Positions 34,548 through 47,177 of a stretch of DNA of 64,000 bases are shown here, in pieces; position 1 is the first letter of the stretch, and each line of letters opens with the position of its first letter. The position numbers were made by a program, and so were the translations under genes. Under the pieces are notes generated by a model, which saw nothing but the letters and a program-made list of their open reading frames with translations, made no database searches and was not told where the DNA came from. This DNA comes from Streptomyces sp. CB02058 (GTDB lineage: Bacteria; Actinomycetota; Actinomycetes; Streptomycetales; Streptomycetaceae): NCBI RefSeq assembly GCF_001905505.1, contig NZ_LIPG01000003.1:1488001-1552000 (forward strand). The letters are read 5' to 3'.

Positions 34548-34554
34548 GAGCCGG

Positions 34555-34606
34555 GCCCCGCGCACACGACCCGGCGGTGCGGACCGGGTCGTGCGCGGCG
34601 CGGGGC
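34555..34606. terminator. Terminator hairpin 1 of 3
   Basis: Outer 9-bp stem (34555-34563 with 34598-34606) and inner 10-bp stem (34565-34574 with 34584-34593) separated by a small internal loop. It starts eight bases after the Ldh stop. Confidence 0.8.
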
Positions 34607-34608
34607 AC

Positions 34609-34658
34609 GGTGTACGGAGGAGGGGCACGGCCGCGGCTGTGCCCCTCCTCCGTACACC
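34609..34658. terminator. Terminator hairpin 2 of 3
   Basis: A perfect 20-bp stem (34609-34628 with 34639-34658) with a 10-base loop, two bases after hairpin 1. Confidence 0.8.
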
Positions 34659-34677
34659 CGTCGGGCCACGCGGACGC

Positions 34678-34724
34678 GCCGGGTGCCCGGCCCACCGCTC
34701 CTCGCGGTGGGCCGGGCACCCGGC
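34678..34724. terminator. Terminator hairpin 3 of 3
   Basis: A perfect 21-bp stem (34678-34698 with 34704-34724) with a 5-base loop. It lies 61 bases beyond the stop of the convergent beta-propeller gene at 34786 and probably terminates that gene. Confidence 0.8.
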
Positions 34725-34785
34725 TGCGGAATCGTGTGGGGGAGGGGAGCCGCGCTGAGTGGGGGGAGCGGCTGGGCGGCGGGTG

Positions 34786-35841
34786 TCAGCGGGTGACGCG
34801 GAAGCTGTGGATCTGGTCGGCGCCGTCGAGGCCGGCTCCGGACTTGTCGACCACGTAGGCGGTGCCGTCGCTGATCTCGACGTGGTTCGGGTTGGTGCCC
34901 GTGGTCACGGTCCTGACGACCGTACCGGCCTTCGGGTCGACGACGGTCGCGGTGGCCGCGGTGCGGTTGACGACCACGAGGTTGCCCGTGCGGTCGTCGT
35001 TGGCGACGGACAGGGCGCCCGCGCCCGTGGCGACGGACTTGGTGACGAGCCCCTTCTTGAGGTCGATCACCGAGACGTCGCCGCCGGTCTGGTTGGCGGT
35101 GTAGGCGGTCTTGCCGTTCTTGGACAGGGCGATCGAGATCGGGCCGTCACCGGCGGGGATGAGCCGCGGGGTCGCGGACTTGGCGGTGACCTCGATGACC
35201 TGGTCGTTGCTGAGGTCGGCGGCGTAGGCGGTGCCGGTCCGCTCGTTCACGACGAGACCGGTCGGGCCGGACCCCTCGACGGTGATCCGCTGCTTCTCCT
35301 CGAAGGTCTTCGAGTCGAAGGCGACGAGCGTGCCGTCGGAGAAGGCGCTCGCCCACACGGTGTTGTGGCGCTCGTCGACGACGATCTCGCGGGCGTGGTT
35401 CACGTTGGGGAGGGTGACGAGGTGCTTACCGGTGCGCTGGCTGTAGACGGCCACCGTGTTGTTGCGGGTGTTGGTCGTCCAGACGGTGTTGTGCTCGTCG
35501 TCGACGGCCACGCCGTAGACGGCCTCCAGCGCGCCGGTGGCCGCGTCGGTGACGGGCGGGGTGATGGTCTGCTTCACCGCGAGGGTCCTCGGGTCCACCT
35601 TCAGCAGGCTGGAGCTCACGACCGGCGGACGGCCCACGGCGGAGGTCGTCCACAGGACGTTGTTCCGCTCGGAGTACGAGGACTGGTAGAGGCCCTTCAC
35701 CAGCGGCGCGACGGTGACGGCGTCGCTCGCGGTGTGCGCGGAGGCGGTGCCCGTCAGCGCGGCGGTGGTGCCGGCGGCGATCACGACGGCGACGGCGGCG
35801 CGGGTGACGGTGCGACGGCTTCTGCGGTTGGACGTGGTCAT
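34786..35841 (-). CDS. Secreted YncE-like beta-propeller protein under iron-box control
   Basis: A 351-residue exported protein: basic start TTSNRRSRRTVTR, hydrophobic core, cleavage near ASAHT at residue 36. The rest is seven propeller-like repeats with YVTN-family strands such as NTVWTTNTRNNTVAVYS, NTVWASAFSDGTLVAFD, TAYAADLSNDQVIEV and TAYTANQTGGDVSVIDL. E. coli YncE is an iron-regulated protein of this fold with unclear function. The iron box 48 bases upstream (35889-35907) matches the consensus at 17 of 19 positions. It follows the four-repeat surface gene on the same strand but has its own box, so it is probably transcribed separately and induced by iron starvation. Confidence 0.83.
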   Translation of the reverse strand: MTTSNRRSRRTVTRAAVAVVIAAGTTAALTGTASAHTASDAVTVAPLVKGLYQSSYSERNNVLWTTSAVGRPPVVSSSLLKVDPRTLAVKQTITPPVTDAATGALEAVYGVAVDDEHNTVWTTNTRNNTVAVYSQRTGKHLVTLPNVNHAREIVVDERHNTVWASAFSDGTLVAFDSKTFEEKQRITVEGSGPTGLVVNERTGTAYAADLSNDQVIEVTAKSATPRLIPAGDGPISIALSKNGKTAYTANQTGGDVSVIDLKKGLVTKSVATGAGALSVANDDRTGNLVVVNRTAATATVVDPKAGTVVRTVTTGTNPNHVEISDGTAYVVDKSGAGLDGADQIHSFRVTR

Positions 35842-35888
35842 GCGGGGGTCAACTCCCTGACAGGGGTCTCAGTAGGAACAAGTACAAC

Positions 35889-35907
35889 TTAGCTTAGGCT
35901 TACCTAA
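35889..35907. promoter_or_regulatory. Iron box of the beta-propeller gene
   Basis: TTAGCTTAGGCTTACCTAA matches the IdeR/DmdR consensus TTAGGTTAGGCTAACCTAA at 17 of 19 positions and lies 47 bases upstream of the start codon at 35841. Confidence 0.9.
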
Positions 35908-35982
35908 CTAACGCGCTTTCAGGTGTGTGACGCATGCAACAACTTCCCTGTGGAAGCGCTGTGTTGGGTCACACGCGCGGCA

Positions 35983-37800
35983 TCAGCCCTGCGCGACGGG
36001 TCCGGAAGGCCCGGCGGGTGCGGCCGTTCCGCCCGGACGGCGGCGGACGACGAAGAGCGTGGTGGCCGCGGCTCCCGCGGCCCCTCCCACGGCCGCGGCG
36101 GCGGCGGACCAGGCGATCGTCGGGTACGAGACGGAGCTGTCCGAGGATGCCGTCGTGAGGGCATTCGGAACGGCCTCGGGCGTGTCGGCCGTGGAGGCGT
36201 CGCCCGCGGTGGCCGTGGCGCCGGGCTCGGTCACCGTGAAGTCGACCTTCAGGGTGGTGGACGGGTTCGGCGCGAGGAAGCGCAGCCAGTGGGCCCCGGC
36301 CGGGGTTTCGGCCGGGATCTCCACCTCGCCCGTGTACGAGCCCGAGGCGTCGGCCTTCCACTGGCCGAGGATCTCCTCGTCGTCCAGCTTGATGGTGACG
36401 GTCTGTCCGGCCGGGAACTTCGTGACCTCGAAGGGGATCTTCCCGCCCGGCTGCACCTCGCTGGCCGAGATGGTGGCCTTGGCGCCCCGTGAGTTGGACG
36501 CGCTGGCGGGCGCGCCCGTGGCCGCGGGCACCTCGGCGGTGCCGGCCGATCCGCCCGTGGAGTTCGAGGAGGCGGCCGCGGCCTGTTCCGCCGAGGTGCC
36601 GGAGGTGACGGTGAAGTCGGCCCTGAGGCTCGTCGACGGGTTCGGCGCGAGGAAGCGCAGCCAGTGGGCGCCCTTCGTGGCGTCCGCCGGAATCGTGACG
36701 GTGCCGGACATGGAGCCGTCCGCCCCGATGCCGTTCGCCCACTGGCCGATGATCTCGGAGTCGTCGAGCTTGACGGTGAGCTGCTGGCCCGCGGGGAAGC
36801 CCGTCACCCGGAAGGACACCTTGCCGCCCGCGGCCACCTGCGACCCCGCGGTGATCGTGGCCGACGTGCCGCCGGACGTGGTGCCGGACCCGGACGACCC
36901 GCCGGTGCTGCCTCCCGTGCCGCCGGTGCCTCCCGTGCCGGTGTCCGTGCCTCCGGTGCCGGACGTGCCGCCGCTCGTCGATCCGCCGGTGCCGCCCGTG
37001 CCTCCCGCACCGGACGACGTCACGGTGATGTCGGCCTTGAGGCTCGTCGACGGGTTCGGTGCGAGGAAGCGCAGCCAGTGCGCTCCCGCCTTGGCCGACT
37101 TGGGGACGGTGACCGTCGCGGTGAACGTGCCGTCGGCCTTCACGGCGGAGGGCCACTGGCCGATGATGTCGGCGTCGTCCAGCTTGGCCGTGACGCTCTG
37201 GCCCTTGCTGAAGCCGGACAGGGTGAAGGTGACCTTGCCGCCCGCCGCCACCTCGGAGTCCGTCAGGCGCACCGCGGGGTCCGGGGACGCGGGCGGCTCC
37301 GTCGTCGGGTCCGGGGTGGGGGTGGGGTCCGGAGTGGGGGCCGGGGTGGGCGTGGTGCCGGTCAGTGTGAGGTTCTCGCTGCGGACGCTGGTTCCCGGTG
37401 CGAGGAAGCGGAGCCAGTGCTCCCCGCCCGGGGTCGCGTCGGCCGGGACGGTCACCGTTCCCGAGACGCTGCCGTCGTCACCGATCGCGAACTGCTTGAG
37501 CAGGGTCTTGTCGTCGAACTTGACGCTCAGGGTGGCTCCGGCGGGGAACCCCGTCGCCTCGAACGGCACGTCGCCGCCGGGCTTCACGGTGGTGGTGCCC
37601 AGGGTGACCGCCGGTGCGACGGTGTCGGCGACGAGGGCGACCGTGCCGGTCGCGTCCGCTCCGGAGGGGCCGGCCGCGACCGGCGCCCCGGCGAGGGCGC
37701 CGATGCCGAGCGTCGCGCCCGCGGCGAGAGCGGCCATGCGGCCGAGCCGGGGCCGGGAGAGGGCGGACGCGGAGATGCGGGAGGGTCTGGCAGGGTTCAT
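35983..37800 (-). CDS. Iron-regulated membrane-anchored surface protein with four Ig-like repeats
   Basis: A 605-residue exported protein I cannot name. A signal peptide (residues 1-43) precedes four homologous units of about 85 residues (about 64-146, 176-260, 313-397, 440-522). Each has the order GGK-x-FEVTGFPAGQ, VTVKLDDxxIIGQW, DGS-x-TGTVTVPADA and HWLRFLAPNPSTSL; the HW dyads are at 128, 241, 379 and 504. Linkers are Pro-Thr-rich (about 147-175), Gly-Ser-Thr-rich (about 261-312) and Ala-Ser-rich. The C-terminus has one hydrophobic helix (about 553-580), then RRRP and a short tail, so it is anchored in the membrane; no LPxTG sorting motif is seen. An iron box lies upstream. I infer an iron-starvation surface protein, perhaps for siderophore or haem capture. 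Confidence 0.8.
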   Translation of the reverse strand: MNPARPSRISASALSRPRLGRMAALAAGATLGIGALAGAPVAAGPSGADATGTVALVADTVAPAVTLGTTTVKPGGDVPFEATGFPAGATLSVKFDDKTLLKQFAIGDDGSVSGTVTVPADATPGGEHWLRFLAPGTSVRSENLTLTGTTPTPAPTPDPTPTPDPTTEPPASPDPAVRLTDSEVAAGGKVTFTLSGFSKGQSVTAKLDDADIIGQWPSAVKADGTFTATVTVPKSAKAGAHWLRFLAPNPSTSLKADITVTSSGAGGTGGTGGSTSGGTSGTGGTDTGTGGTGGTGGSTGGSSGSGTTSGGTSATITAGSQVAAGGKVSFRVTGFPAGQQLTVKLDDSEIIGQWANGIGADGSMSGTVTIPADATKGAHWLRFLAPNPSTSLRADFTVTSGTSAEQAAAASSNSTGGSAGTAEVPAATGAPASASNSRGAKATISASEVQPGGKIPFEVTKFPAGQTVTIKLDDEEILGQWKADASGSYTGEVEIPAETPAGAHWLRFLAPNPSTTLKVDFTVTEPGATATAGDASTADTPEAVPNALTTASSDSSVSYPTIAWSAAAAAVGGAAGAAATTLFVVRRRPGGTAAPAGPSGPVAQG

Positions 37801-37896
37801 GGTGAGCTGCTCCTGGCAGGCGGCGAAGAGAGATGAAGGGGAGGGGGTGCGGGACAACGGCCTTGGGAATCAGCCGGTCCGAGCCTCCGAACTCGC

Positions 37897-37915
37897 TTAG
37901 GTTAGCCTGGCCTTA
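37897..37915. promoter_or_regulatory. Iron box of the four-repeat surface protein
   Basis: TTAGGTTAGCCTGGCCTTA matches the consensus at about 15 of 19 positions, 96 bases upstream of the start at 37800. Confidence 0.8.
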
Positions 37916-37945
37916 GTGGGTAGGGCGCCCCTGGGGCGACCTTGA

Positions 37946-37962
37946 AGGTAAGGTGACCCTAA
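37946..37962. promoter_or_regulatory. Iron box of the Fes-like esterase gene
   Basis: AGGTAAGGTGACCCTAA matches 13 of 17 consensus positions and lies 32 bases before the GTG start of the esterase. With the box at 37897-37915 it gives each divergent gene its own site, 30 bases apart. Confidence 0.75.
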
Positions 37963-37994
37963 GTTGCTGTTCCTTCATGTTCGGAGTCCCTCCC

Positions 37995-39251
37995 GTGATC
38001 ACCGCAGAGCCGCCGCAGGGCGCCCCTCGCAGGCCGCCCCGTACCGTGCGCCCGGACGACGTTCCCAGGCTCCGGCAGCCGGGATGCCGGCTCCCCGGGC
38101 CGGGGGAGGCCGAGGCCTTCTGGGCGGACGTGCGCGCCTCCGGCACACCCCTGATCGCACCGGACCCGCACGGCAGCCCCGACCACCACGCCGTGACGTT
38201 CCTCTGGCGCGGCACCCCCGCCACCCGCGCGGTGCAGGTCCTGCCCAACAAGCTCGGCGACCCGCGCGCCCCCGAGGGCAACATGATGGAGTGGGTCCCC
38301 GGCACCGACGTCTGGCACTGGACGCTCCGGCTGCGCCACGACTGGCGCGGCACCTACGACTTCTACGTGGACGAGAGGGACGGCCCCGAGCCCGGCACCC
38401 CCGACTACTGGCAGTGGCTGCGCACCCGGCGGCGCCATGACCCGCTCAACGCCCGTACGCTGCCGAAGCGCTGGGACGGGGAGCCCGTGTCCTACGCCGA
38501 ACTCCCGGCTGCTCCCGGCGGACAGGAGTGGCAGTGGAGGCCGGACGTCGCCCGTGGCCGGGTGGCCGCCCACCAGGTGCCCGCCGAGAAGCTCGGCGGC
38601 GGCACCCGCCGTGTCTGGCTGTACGAACCCCCGCTCGCTCCGGGGCACTCGGCCGACCTCCCGGTGCTGGTCCTCCTCGACGGGGAGCACTGGCAGCCCC
38701 ACCTGGGTCTGGCGAACCTCCTGGACAACCTCATCGCCGACGGACGCATCCCGCCGCTGGTGGCCCTGCTGCCCGACTCCGTGGACTCGGCCACCAGATG
38801 GGCGCACCTGACGTGCCGTCCCGAGTTCGTGGCGTTCCTCGCCGACGAACTGCTGCCCTGGGCGGCGGCGCGGCTCCCGGTCACCCGCGACCCCGCGCGC
38901 ACCGTCGTCGCCGGCCAGAGCCTGGGCGGCCTCTCCGCGGCCCACGCGGCGGTGTCGGCCCCCGCCAGGTTCGGCAACGTCCTCGCGCAGTCCGGCTCCT
39001 TCTGGTGGCCCGACGGGCCGCAGTCGCAGTGGCTCACCGACCGGATCGCCCAGGCACCACGCCTGCCCGTCCGCTTCCGTCTCTCCTTCGGGGAACAGGA
39101 ATGGGTCGCCCTGCCCGCCGCCCGGCGTCTTCGCGACGTCCTGGCGGCGGCGGGCTACGACGACGCCTCCTACCGGGAGTTCAACGGCGGCCACGACTAC
39201 CTCTGCTGGCGCACGGAGCTCGCCGACGGCCTGGTCGAACTGCTGGGCTGA
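37995..39251 (+). CDS. fes: Fes-like catecholate-siderophore (enterochelin) esterase
   Basis: A 418-residue cytosolic esterase. Residues about 25-180 form the N-terminal Fes domain (HHAVTFLWRGTPATRAVQVLPN and MEWVPGTDVWHWTLRLRHDWRGTYDFY), and residues about 190-415 the alpha/beta-hydrolase domain with GQSLGG (Ser309) and GGHDYLCW (His400). Such enzymes cleave the tri-serine lactone of ferri-enterobactin to free iron. Start: GTG 37995 has GGAG eight bases upstream; an ATG at 37977 has no ribosome site. It has its own iron box and ends seven bases from the convergent mbtH. The match with the serine NRPS downstream is good. Confidence 0.86.
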   Translation: MITAEPPQGAPRRPPRTVRPDDVPRLRQPGCRLPGPGEAEAFWADVRASGTPLIAPDPHGSPDHHAVTFLWRGTPATRAVQVLPNKLGDPRAPEGNMMEWVPGTDVWHWTLRLRHDWRGTYDFYVDERDGPEPGTPDYWQWLRTRRRHDPLNARTLPKRWDGEPVSYAELPAAPGGQEWQWRPDVARGRVAAHQVPAEKLGGGTRRVWLYEPPLAPGHSADLPVLVLLDGEHWQPHLGLANLLDNLIADGRIPPLVALLPDSVDSATRWAHLTCRPEFVAFLADELLPWAAARLPVTRDPARTVVAGQSLGGLSAAHAAVSAPARFGNVLAQSGSFWWPDGPQSQWLTDRIAQAPRLPVRFRLSFGEQEWVALPAARRLRDVLAAAGYDDASYREFNGGHDYLCWRTELADGLVELLG

Positions 39252-39258
39252 GGTCCCC

Positions 39259-39449
39259 TCACACCCGTTCCCGGTCCGGCTCCAGCACGTCCGCACAGGC
39301 CTCGTGCGGAGCCGGACCGAACCGCACGGACCATCCCGGGGGCACCTCCCGCCAGACCGGCCAGAGCGACAGCAGGCCCTCGTCGTTCTCCAGCACCAGA
39401 TGGGTGGCGACGCCCTCGGGACCCGGGTCGAACGGGCCGTTCCTCGTAC

Positions 39450-39453
<4 letters not shown>
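39259..39453 (-). CDS. mbtH: MbtH-like protein
   Basis: A 64-residue MbtH-family protein. The pattern NGPFDPGPEGVATHLVLENDEGLLSLWPVWREVPPGW fits the family's N-P/F and S-L-W-P and P-x-G-W residues. It binds and activates NRPS adenylation domains; here its partner is the dhbF product. Its ATG overlaps the dhbF stop by four bases, so it is the last gene of the siderophore operon. It is too short to be an independent enzyme. Confidence 0.9.
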
Positions 39454-43375
<3,922 letters not shown>

Positions 43376-43379
<4 letters not shown>

Positions 43380-43603
43380 GACACCCCCAGCAGCGGTGCC
43401 CAGGCCTCGACGGCGGGCTGCTCGGCGAGGTCCGCGAAGTCCGCCTCGACCCCGTGGTCCCGCCGCCAGCGCCCCAGCAGCGCCATGATGCGTACGGAGT
43501 CCAGGCCGTAGTCCAGGAGGTTCTCGTCCAGGGGGATGTCCGCGGGGTCCTCGCCGAGGGCGTCGGCGACATCCCGGCGGATCAGTTCAAGGGTGAGCGC
43601 CAT
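43376..43603 (-). CDS. Free-standing aryl carrier protein
   Basis: A 75-residue acyl-carrier domain with LLDYGLDSVRIMALLGRWR; Ser36 is the phosphopantetheine site. It would receive dihydroxybenzoyl-AMP from the DhbE ligase and present it to DhbF. In EntB and most DhbB proteins this domain is the C-terminal part of the isochorismatase; here it is a separate gene, 5 bases after that gene's stop. The ribosome site GAAGGAGATCTG is formed across the end of the isochorismatase gene, so the two are translationally linked. Confidence 0.88.
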
Positions 43604-43608
43604 GGTGT

Positions 43609-44241
43609 TCAGATCTCCTTCAGAAGCGCGTCGGTCGTGGTGACGACCGCGCAGCGGCCCGCCGCCCAGCGCAGCGCCATGTCGTGGTCCTCGCGCGAGA
43701 AGTCCGCCACGGCGTCGGCCACGACGAAGGCCTGGATGTCGCGCATCCACGCGTCGCAGGCGCTCATGAGCACCCCGATGTGCGCGTACACACCGGTGAT
43801 CACCAGCTGGTCGCGGCCGGAGTCGCGCAGCAGGGACTCCAGTTCGGTCCGCGCGAAGGCGCTGTACTTCCATTTGGTGAGCACGGTGTCCCCGTCGGCC
43901 GGTGCGACGGACGCCGGGATCGCCAGCGCCTCGGGGTCGTCGGCGGCGCCGGGGCCCCAGAAGTCGAGCTGGAGTCCGCGTTCCTCCGGCGTCTGACCGC
44001 CGCGCTGGACCGAGTAGACGACCGGCACGCCGAGGCCGCGGGACCGCTCGATGATGCGGGAGGTGTTGTCGAGCATGCCGGTGAGCGGCTGCTCGCCGGA
44101 GGGGAACGCGCCGAGGAAGTGGTTCTGCAGGTCGTGGACGAGCAGGACGGCACGCGCCGGGTCGACGGTCCAGCCGACGCGGTTCGCGGGCAGCTCGGCG
44201 TCGGTCGGCAGTGCGTAGGAAGCGATGGCGGGAAGAGCCAT
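43609..44241 (-). CDS. dhbB: Isochorismatase
   Basis: A 210-residue isochorismatase that converts isochorismate to 2,3-dihydro-2,3-dihydroxybenzoate and pyruvate. It has AVLLVHDLQNHFLGAF near residue 31, TKWKYSAFARTELESLL near residue 123 and ITGVYAHIGVLMSACDAW near residue 148. It lacks the carrier domain normally fused at its C-terminus, which is encoded by the next gene. It starts with ATG at 44241 after GAAAGGTTCC and is 47 bases after the ligase gene. Confidence 0.92.
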   Translation of the reverse strand: MALPAIASYALPTDAELPANRVGWTVDPARAVLLVHDLQNHFLGAFPSGEQPLTGMLDNTSRIIERSRGLGVPVVYSVQRGGQTPEERGLQLDFWGPGAADDPEALAIPASVAPADGDTVLTKWKYSAFARTELESLLRDSGRDQLVITGVYAHIGVLMSACDAWMRDIQAFVVADAVADFSREDHDMALRWAAGRCAVVTTTDALLKEI

Positions 44242-44288
44242 GGGGTGGAACCTTTCGGTGCCGCGCTGGGCGGAACTCGGTGCTGATC

Positions 44289-45938
44289 TCAGTGCTGGGC
44301 GGACACGGCGCGGCCGGGGACGGCCTCGGACCGCAGTCCCTTCTTGCTGACCTTGCCGATGCCGGTCTGCGGGAACGCCTCGACGAACTCGACGAGGTCG
44401 GGGATCTTGTACGCGGCGACACCGCGCTCACGCACGAGGCGTTTGACCGCGGCCGGTTTCAGGGCCTCGGCGCCCTCGCGGAGGATGACGTAGGCGAGGG
44501 TGCGCTCCCCCAGGTACTCGTCGGCCACGCCGACGACGGAGACGTCGTGCACCGAGGGGTGGGCGAGGATGATGTTCTCGACCTCCTCCGGAGCGACCTT
44601 CTCGCCGCCCCGGTTGATCTGGTCCTTGGCGCGTCCCTCGACGACCAGATGGCCCGTCGGGGTGCGGCGCACGATGTCACCGGTGCGGTAGAAACCGTCC
44701 TCGGTGAAGGCCCGGCGGTTGTGCTCGGGCGCACGCCAGTAGCCGCGGATGGTGTACGGGCCGCGGGTCAGCAGATGCCCGAAGCCGCCCTCGGGGACGT
44801 CCTCGTCCGCGTCGTCGACGACGCGGACCTCGTCGTCCTCGGAGATCGGCCTGCCCTGGGTGGTGACCACGGTCTCGTGATCGTCGTCCAGGCGCGTGTA
44901 GTTGACGAGACCCTCGGCCATGCCGAAGACCTGCATGAGCCGGCACCCCAGTGCGGGTTCCAGACGGCGGGCCGCCGACTCGCTGTACTTGGCACCGCCG
45001 ACGAGGACCAGCTCCAGGCTCGACAGGTCGTGCCCGGTGCCGGGGCCCGCCTCCGTCCACACCAGGGCGAGCGGCGGCACCATCCCGGTCATCGTGACGC
45101 GCTCGCGCTCCACGAGTGCGAAGGCCGTCGCCGGGTCGGGACTGGGGCACATCACCACGGTCCCCCCGGCGTACAGCACACCGAGCCAGCCGGGCGAGCT
45201 CATCGGGAAGTTGTGCGCGGCAGGGAGCACGACGAGGAAGCGGGTGGAGCCGTCCACCCCGCAGATCTCGTTGGATCCCCGCAGCGAGTAGATGTAGTCG
45301 TCGTGCGTACGGGGGATGAGCTTCGGCACCCCGGTCGTGCCGCCCGACAGCTGAAGGAAGGCCAGGTCGTGCGGCTCGGGCTCGTACCCGGTCTCCGAGG
45401 GGTCGCACGGCACGTCCGACAGAGCGGTGTGTCCGCCGGGGGACCCGGCCACGAACACGTGCTTCAGGGACGGCGTGCGCTCCTTGACCTTCGAGGCGAG
45501 CGCCAGGTGGTCGAAGCCCGCGTGCCGGTCCGGGACGACGTAGGCGACGGCCTCGGTGAAGGAGCAGAAGTACTCGATCTCCGTCTCCCGGTGCGCGGGC
45601 AGCGCGTAGACGGGCAACGCGCCGATCCGGAACAGCGCGAAGACGACCTCGACGAACTCGGCGGTGTTCGGGAGCTGTACGACGACCCGGTCGCCCCGGG
45701 AGATCCCGCGCGCCGCGAAGCCGGCCGCCATCCGCGAGGCACGCTCGTCCAGTTCCCCGTACGTCCACTCGCGGCGCGCGGGGGAGGGGTCCACGAGCGC
45801 GACGCGGTCGGGGTGCGCGGCGGCGCGCTCACGCAGCACACCGCCGAACGTCTCGCCGCGCCAGTGGCCCGCGGCACGGTAGCGCTCGGCGAACTCGGCG
45901 GGCCAGGTGGGGGCGTCGGCTTCCTGGAGGGTGGTCAC
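44289..45938 (-). CDS. dhbE: 2,3-dihydroxybenzoate-AMP ligase
   Basis: A 549-residue stand-alone adenylation enzyme of the EntE/DhbE group. It shows the core motifs LSGGTTGVPKLIPRTHDDY (near residue 190), NFPMSSPGWLG of the aryl-acid pocket, VFGMAEGLVNYTRLDD, YRTGDIVRR and GRAKDQINRGGEKVAPEEVE. It activates 2,3-dihydroxybenzoate and loads it on the aryl carrier protein. The start is GTG 45938, eight bases after GGGAGCAG, overlapping the dhbC stop by four bases. Confidence 0.93.
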   Translation of the reverse strand: MTTLQEADAPTWPAEFAERYRAAGHWRGETFGGVLRERAAAHPDRVALVDPSPARREWTYGELDERASRMAAGFAARGISRGDRVVVQLPNTAEFVEVVFALFRIGALPVYALPAHRETEIEYFCSFTEAVAYVVPDRHAGFDHLALASKVKERTPSLKHVFVAGSPGGHTALSDVPCDPSETGYEPEPHDLAFLQLSGGTTGVPKLIPRTHDDYIYSLRGSNEICGVDGSTRFLVVLPAAHNFPMSSPGWLGVLYAGGTVVMCPSPDPATAFALVERERVTMTGMVPPLALVWTEAGPGTGHDLSSLELVLVGGAKYSESAARRLEPALGCRLMQVFGMAEGLVNYTRLDDDHETVVTTQGRPISEDDEVRVVDDADEDVPEGGFGHLLTRGPYTIRGYWRAPEHNRRAFTEDGFYRTGDIVRRTPTGHLVVEGRAKDQINRGGEKVAPEEVENIILAHPSVHDVSVVGVADEYLGERTLAYVILREGAEALKPAAVKRLVRERGVAAYKIPDLVEFVEAFPQTGIGKVSKKGLRSEAVPGRAVSAQH

Positions 45939-47134
45939 AGGGCTGCTCCCACGGCGCTCAGGAACGTCCGGAACTTGGCCCCGGTCTCCGCCGTCTCGGC
46001 GGCGGGCGAGGACTCGGCGACCACACCGGCCCCGGCGAACAGCCGCAGGGTGCGGCCCTCGGCCTCGGCGCAGCGGATCGTCACGACCCAGTCGCCGTCG
46101 CCGTCCGCGTCCTGCCACCCGACCATGCCGGTGTAGGCGCCGCGGTCGAAGGGTTCCGAGTCCGCGATGACCTGCCTGGCCACCTCGGTCGGGGTGCCGC
46201 AGACCGCCGGGGTGGGATGCAGGGCGGAGGCCAGGTCCAGGGCGGTGGACCCGGGGTCGCGCAGCTCCCCGGTCAGGGTCGTCGACAGGTGCCACATGGC
46301 GGCCGTGCGGATGAGGGTGGGGCGCTCCGGCACGTCCAGGCCGGCGCAGAACGGCGCCAGCGCCTCGCGGATGGCGTCGACCACGACCGCGTGTTCGTGC
46401 AGGTCCTTCGGCGAGTCCAGCAGCGCGGCGGCCCTGCGGACGTCCTCCGCCAGATCACCGCTGCGGGGTGCCGAGCCCGCCAGCGGATTGGCGACGAGCC
46501 GGGCGCCCCGGCGGGACACGAGCAGCTCGGGGCTCGCGCCCACGAGGGTGCGTCCCGGTCCGCTGGGCACCGCGAAGGTGTAGCCCTCAGGGTCGCGGCG
46601 CGCCAGCCGGCTCAGCATGGCCGGCAGATCGAGGTCACGCGCGGAGGTCAGCTCCAGGGTGCGGGCGAGGACGACCTTGTCGAACTCCCCGGCCCGCATC
46701 CGCTTCACGGCGGCGGCGACCGCCTCGGCGTACTCCTCGGCGGCCGGCACCTCACGTATCCGCCAGTCGTCACCCGGCTCCACCTCAGGGCCGTGCAGGG
46801 CGATGAGCGGGTCCGCGCGCAGCGCGCCCGCCCACCGCAGGGTCTCGGGGACGGCCAGGGCAGCCGTGCCGTCGGGGGCGAACGGTACGGCGCCCACGAC
46901 GACCGGCACGGGACCGCCCGCGCCCCGGGAGGCGTCCAGGACCTCCCGTACCCGCAGGGTCAGGGGGCGGTCGTCGTGCGGCACCGGCGCCCGGGTTCCG
47001 GAGCCGAGCAGGGTGTGCCGGGGCGTCGCGAGGAAGCGGTCCGTGCCGGGCCGGTAGGCCTCCAGCAGGGCGGTCGCCGCGCCGGGGGCGGTGTGAGGGG
47101 GAGGAGCGGCATGGACGCGCAGAGAGGCAGACAT
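45935..47134 (-). CDS. dhbC: Isochorismate synthase
   Basis: A 399-residue chorismate-utilising enzyme. The chorismate-binding half shows FDKVVLARTLEL, LVGASPELLVSR, NPLAGSAPR, and the C-terminal HPTPAVCGTPTEVARQVI, RGAYTGMVGW and RLFAGAGVVAESSP motifs. It makes isochorismate from chorismate, the first step to dihydroxybenzoate. It is preceded by a 100-base gap that contains a tandem duplication of the end of dhbA. Confidence 0.93.
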   Translation of the reverse strand: MSASLRVHAAPPPHTAPGAATALLEAYRPGTDRFLATPRHTLLGSGTRAPVPHDDRPLTLRVREVLDASRGAGGPVPVVVGAVPFAPDGTAALAVPETLRWAGALRADPLIALHGPEVEPGDDWRIREVPAAEEYAEAVAAAVKRMRAGEFDKVVLARTLELTSARDLDLPAMLSRLARRDPEGYTFAVPSGPGRTLVGASPELLVSRRGARLVANPLAGSAPRSGDLAEDVRRAAALLDSPKDLHEHAVVVDAIREALAPFCAGLDVPERPTLIRTAAMWHLSTTLTGELRDPGSTALDLASALHPTPAVCGTPTEVARQVIADSEPFDRGAYTGMVGWQDADGDGDWVVTIRCAEAEGRTLRLFAGAGVVAESSPAAETAETGAKFRTFLSAVGAAL

Positions 47135-47177
47135 GGGTGGTCTCCAGGGGGGATGGCTCGAACTGCGGCAGGGTGAC

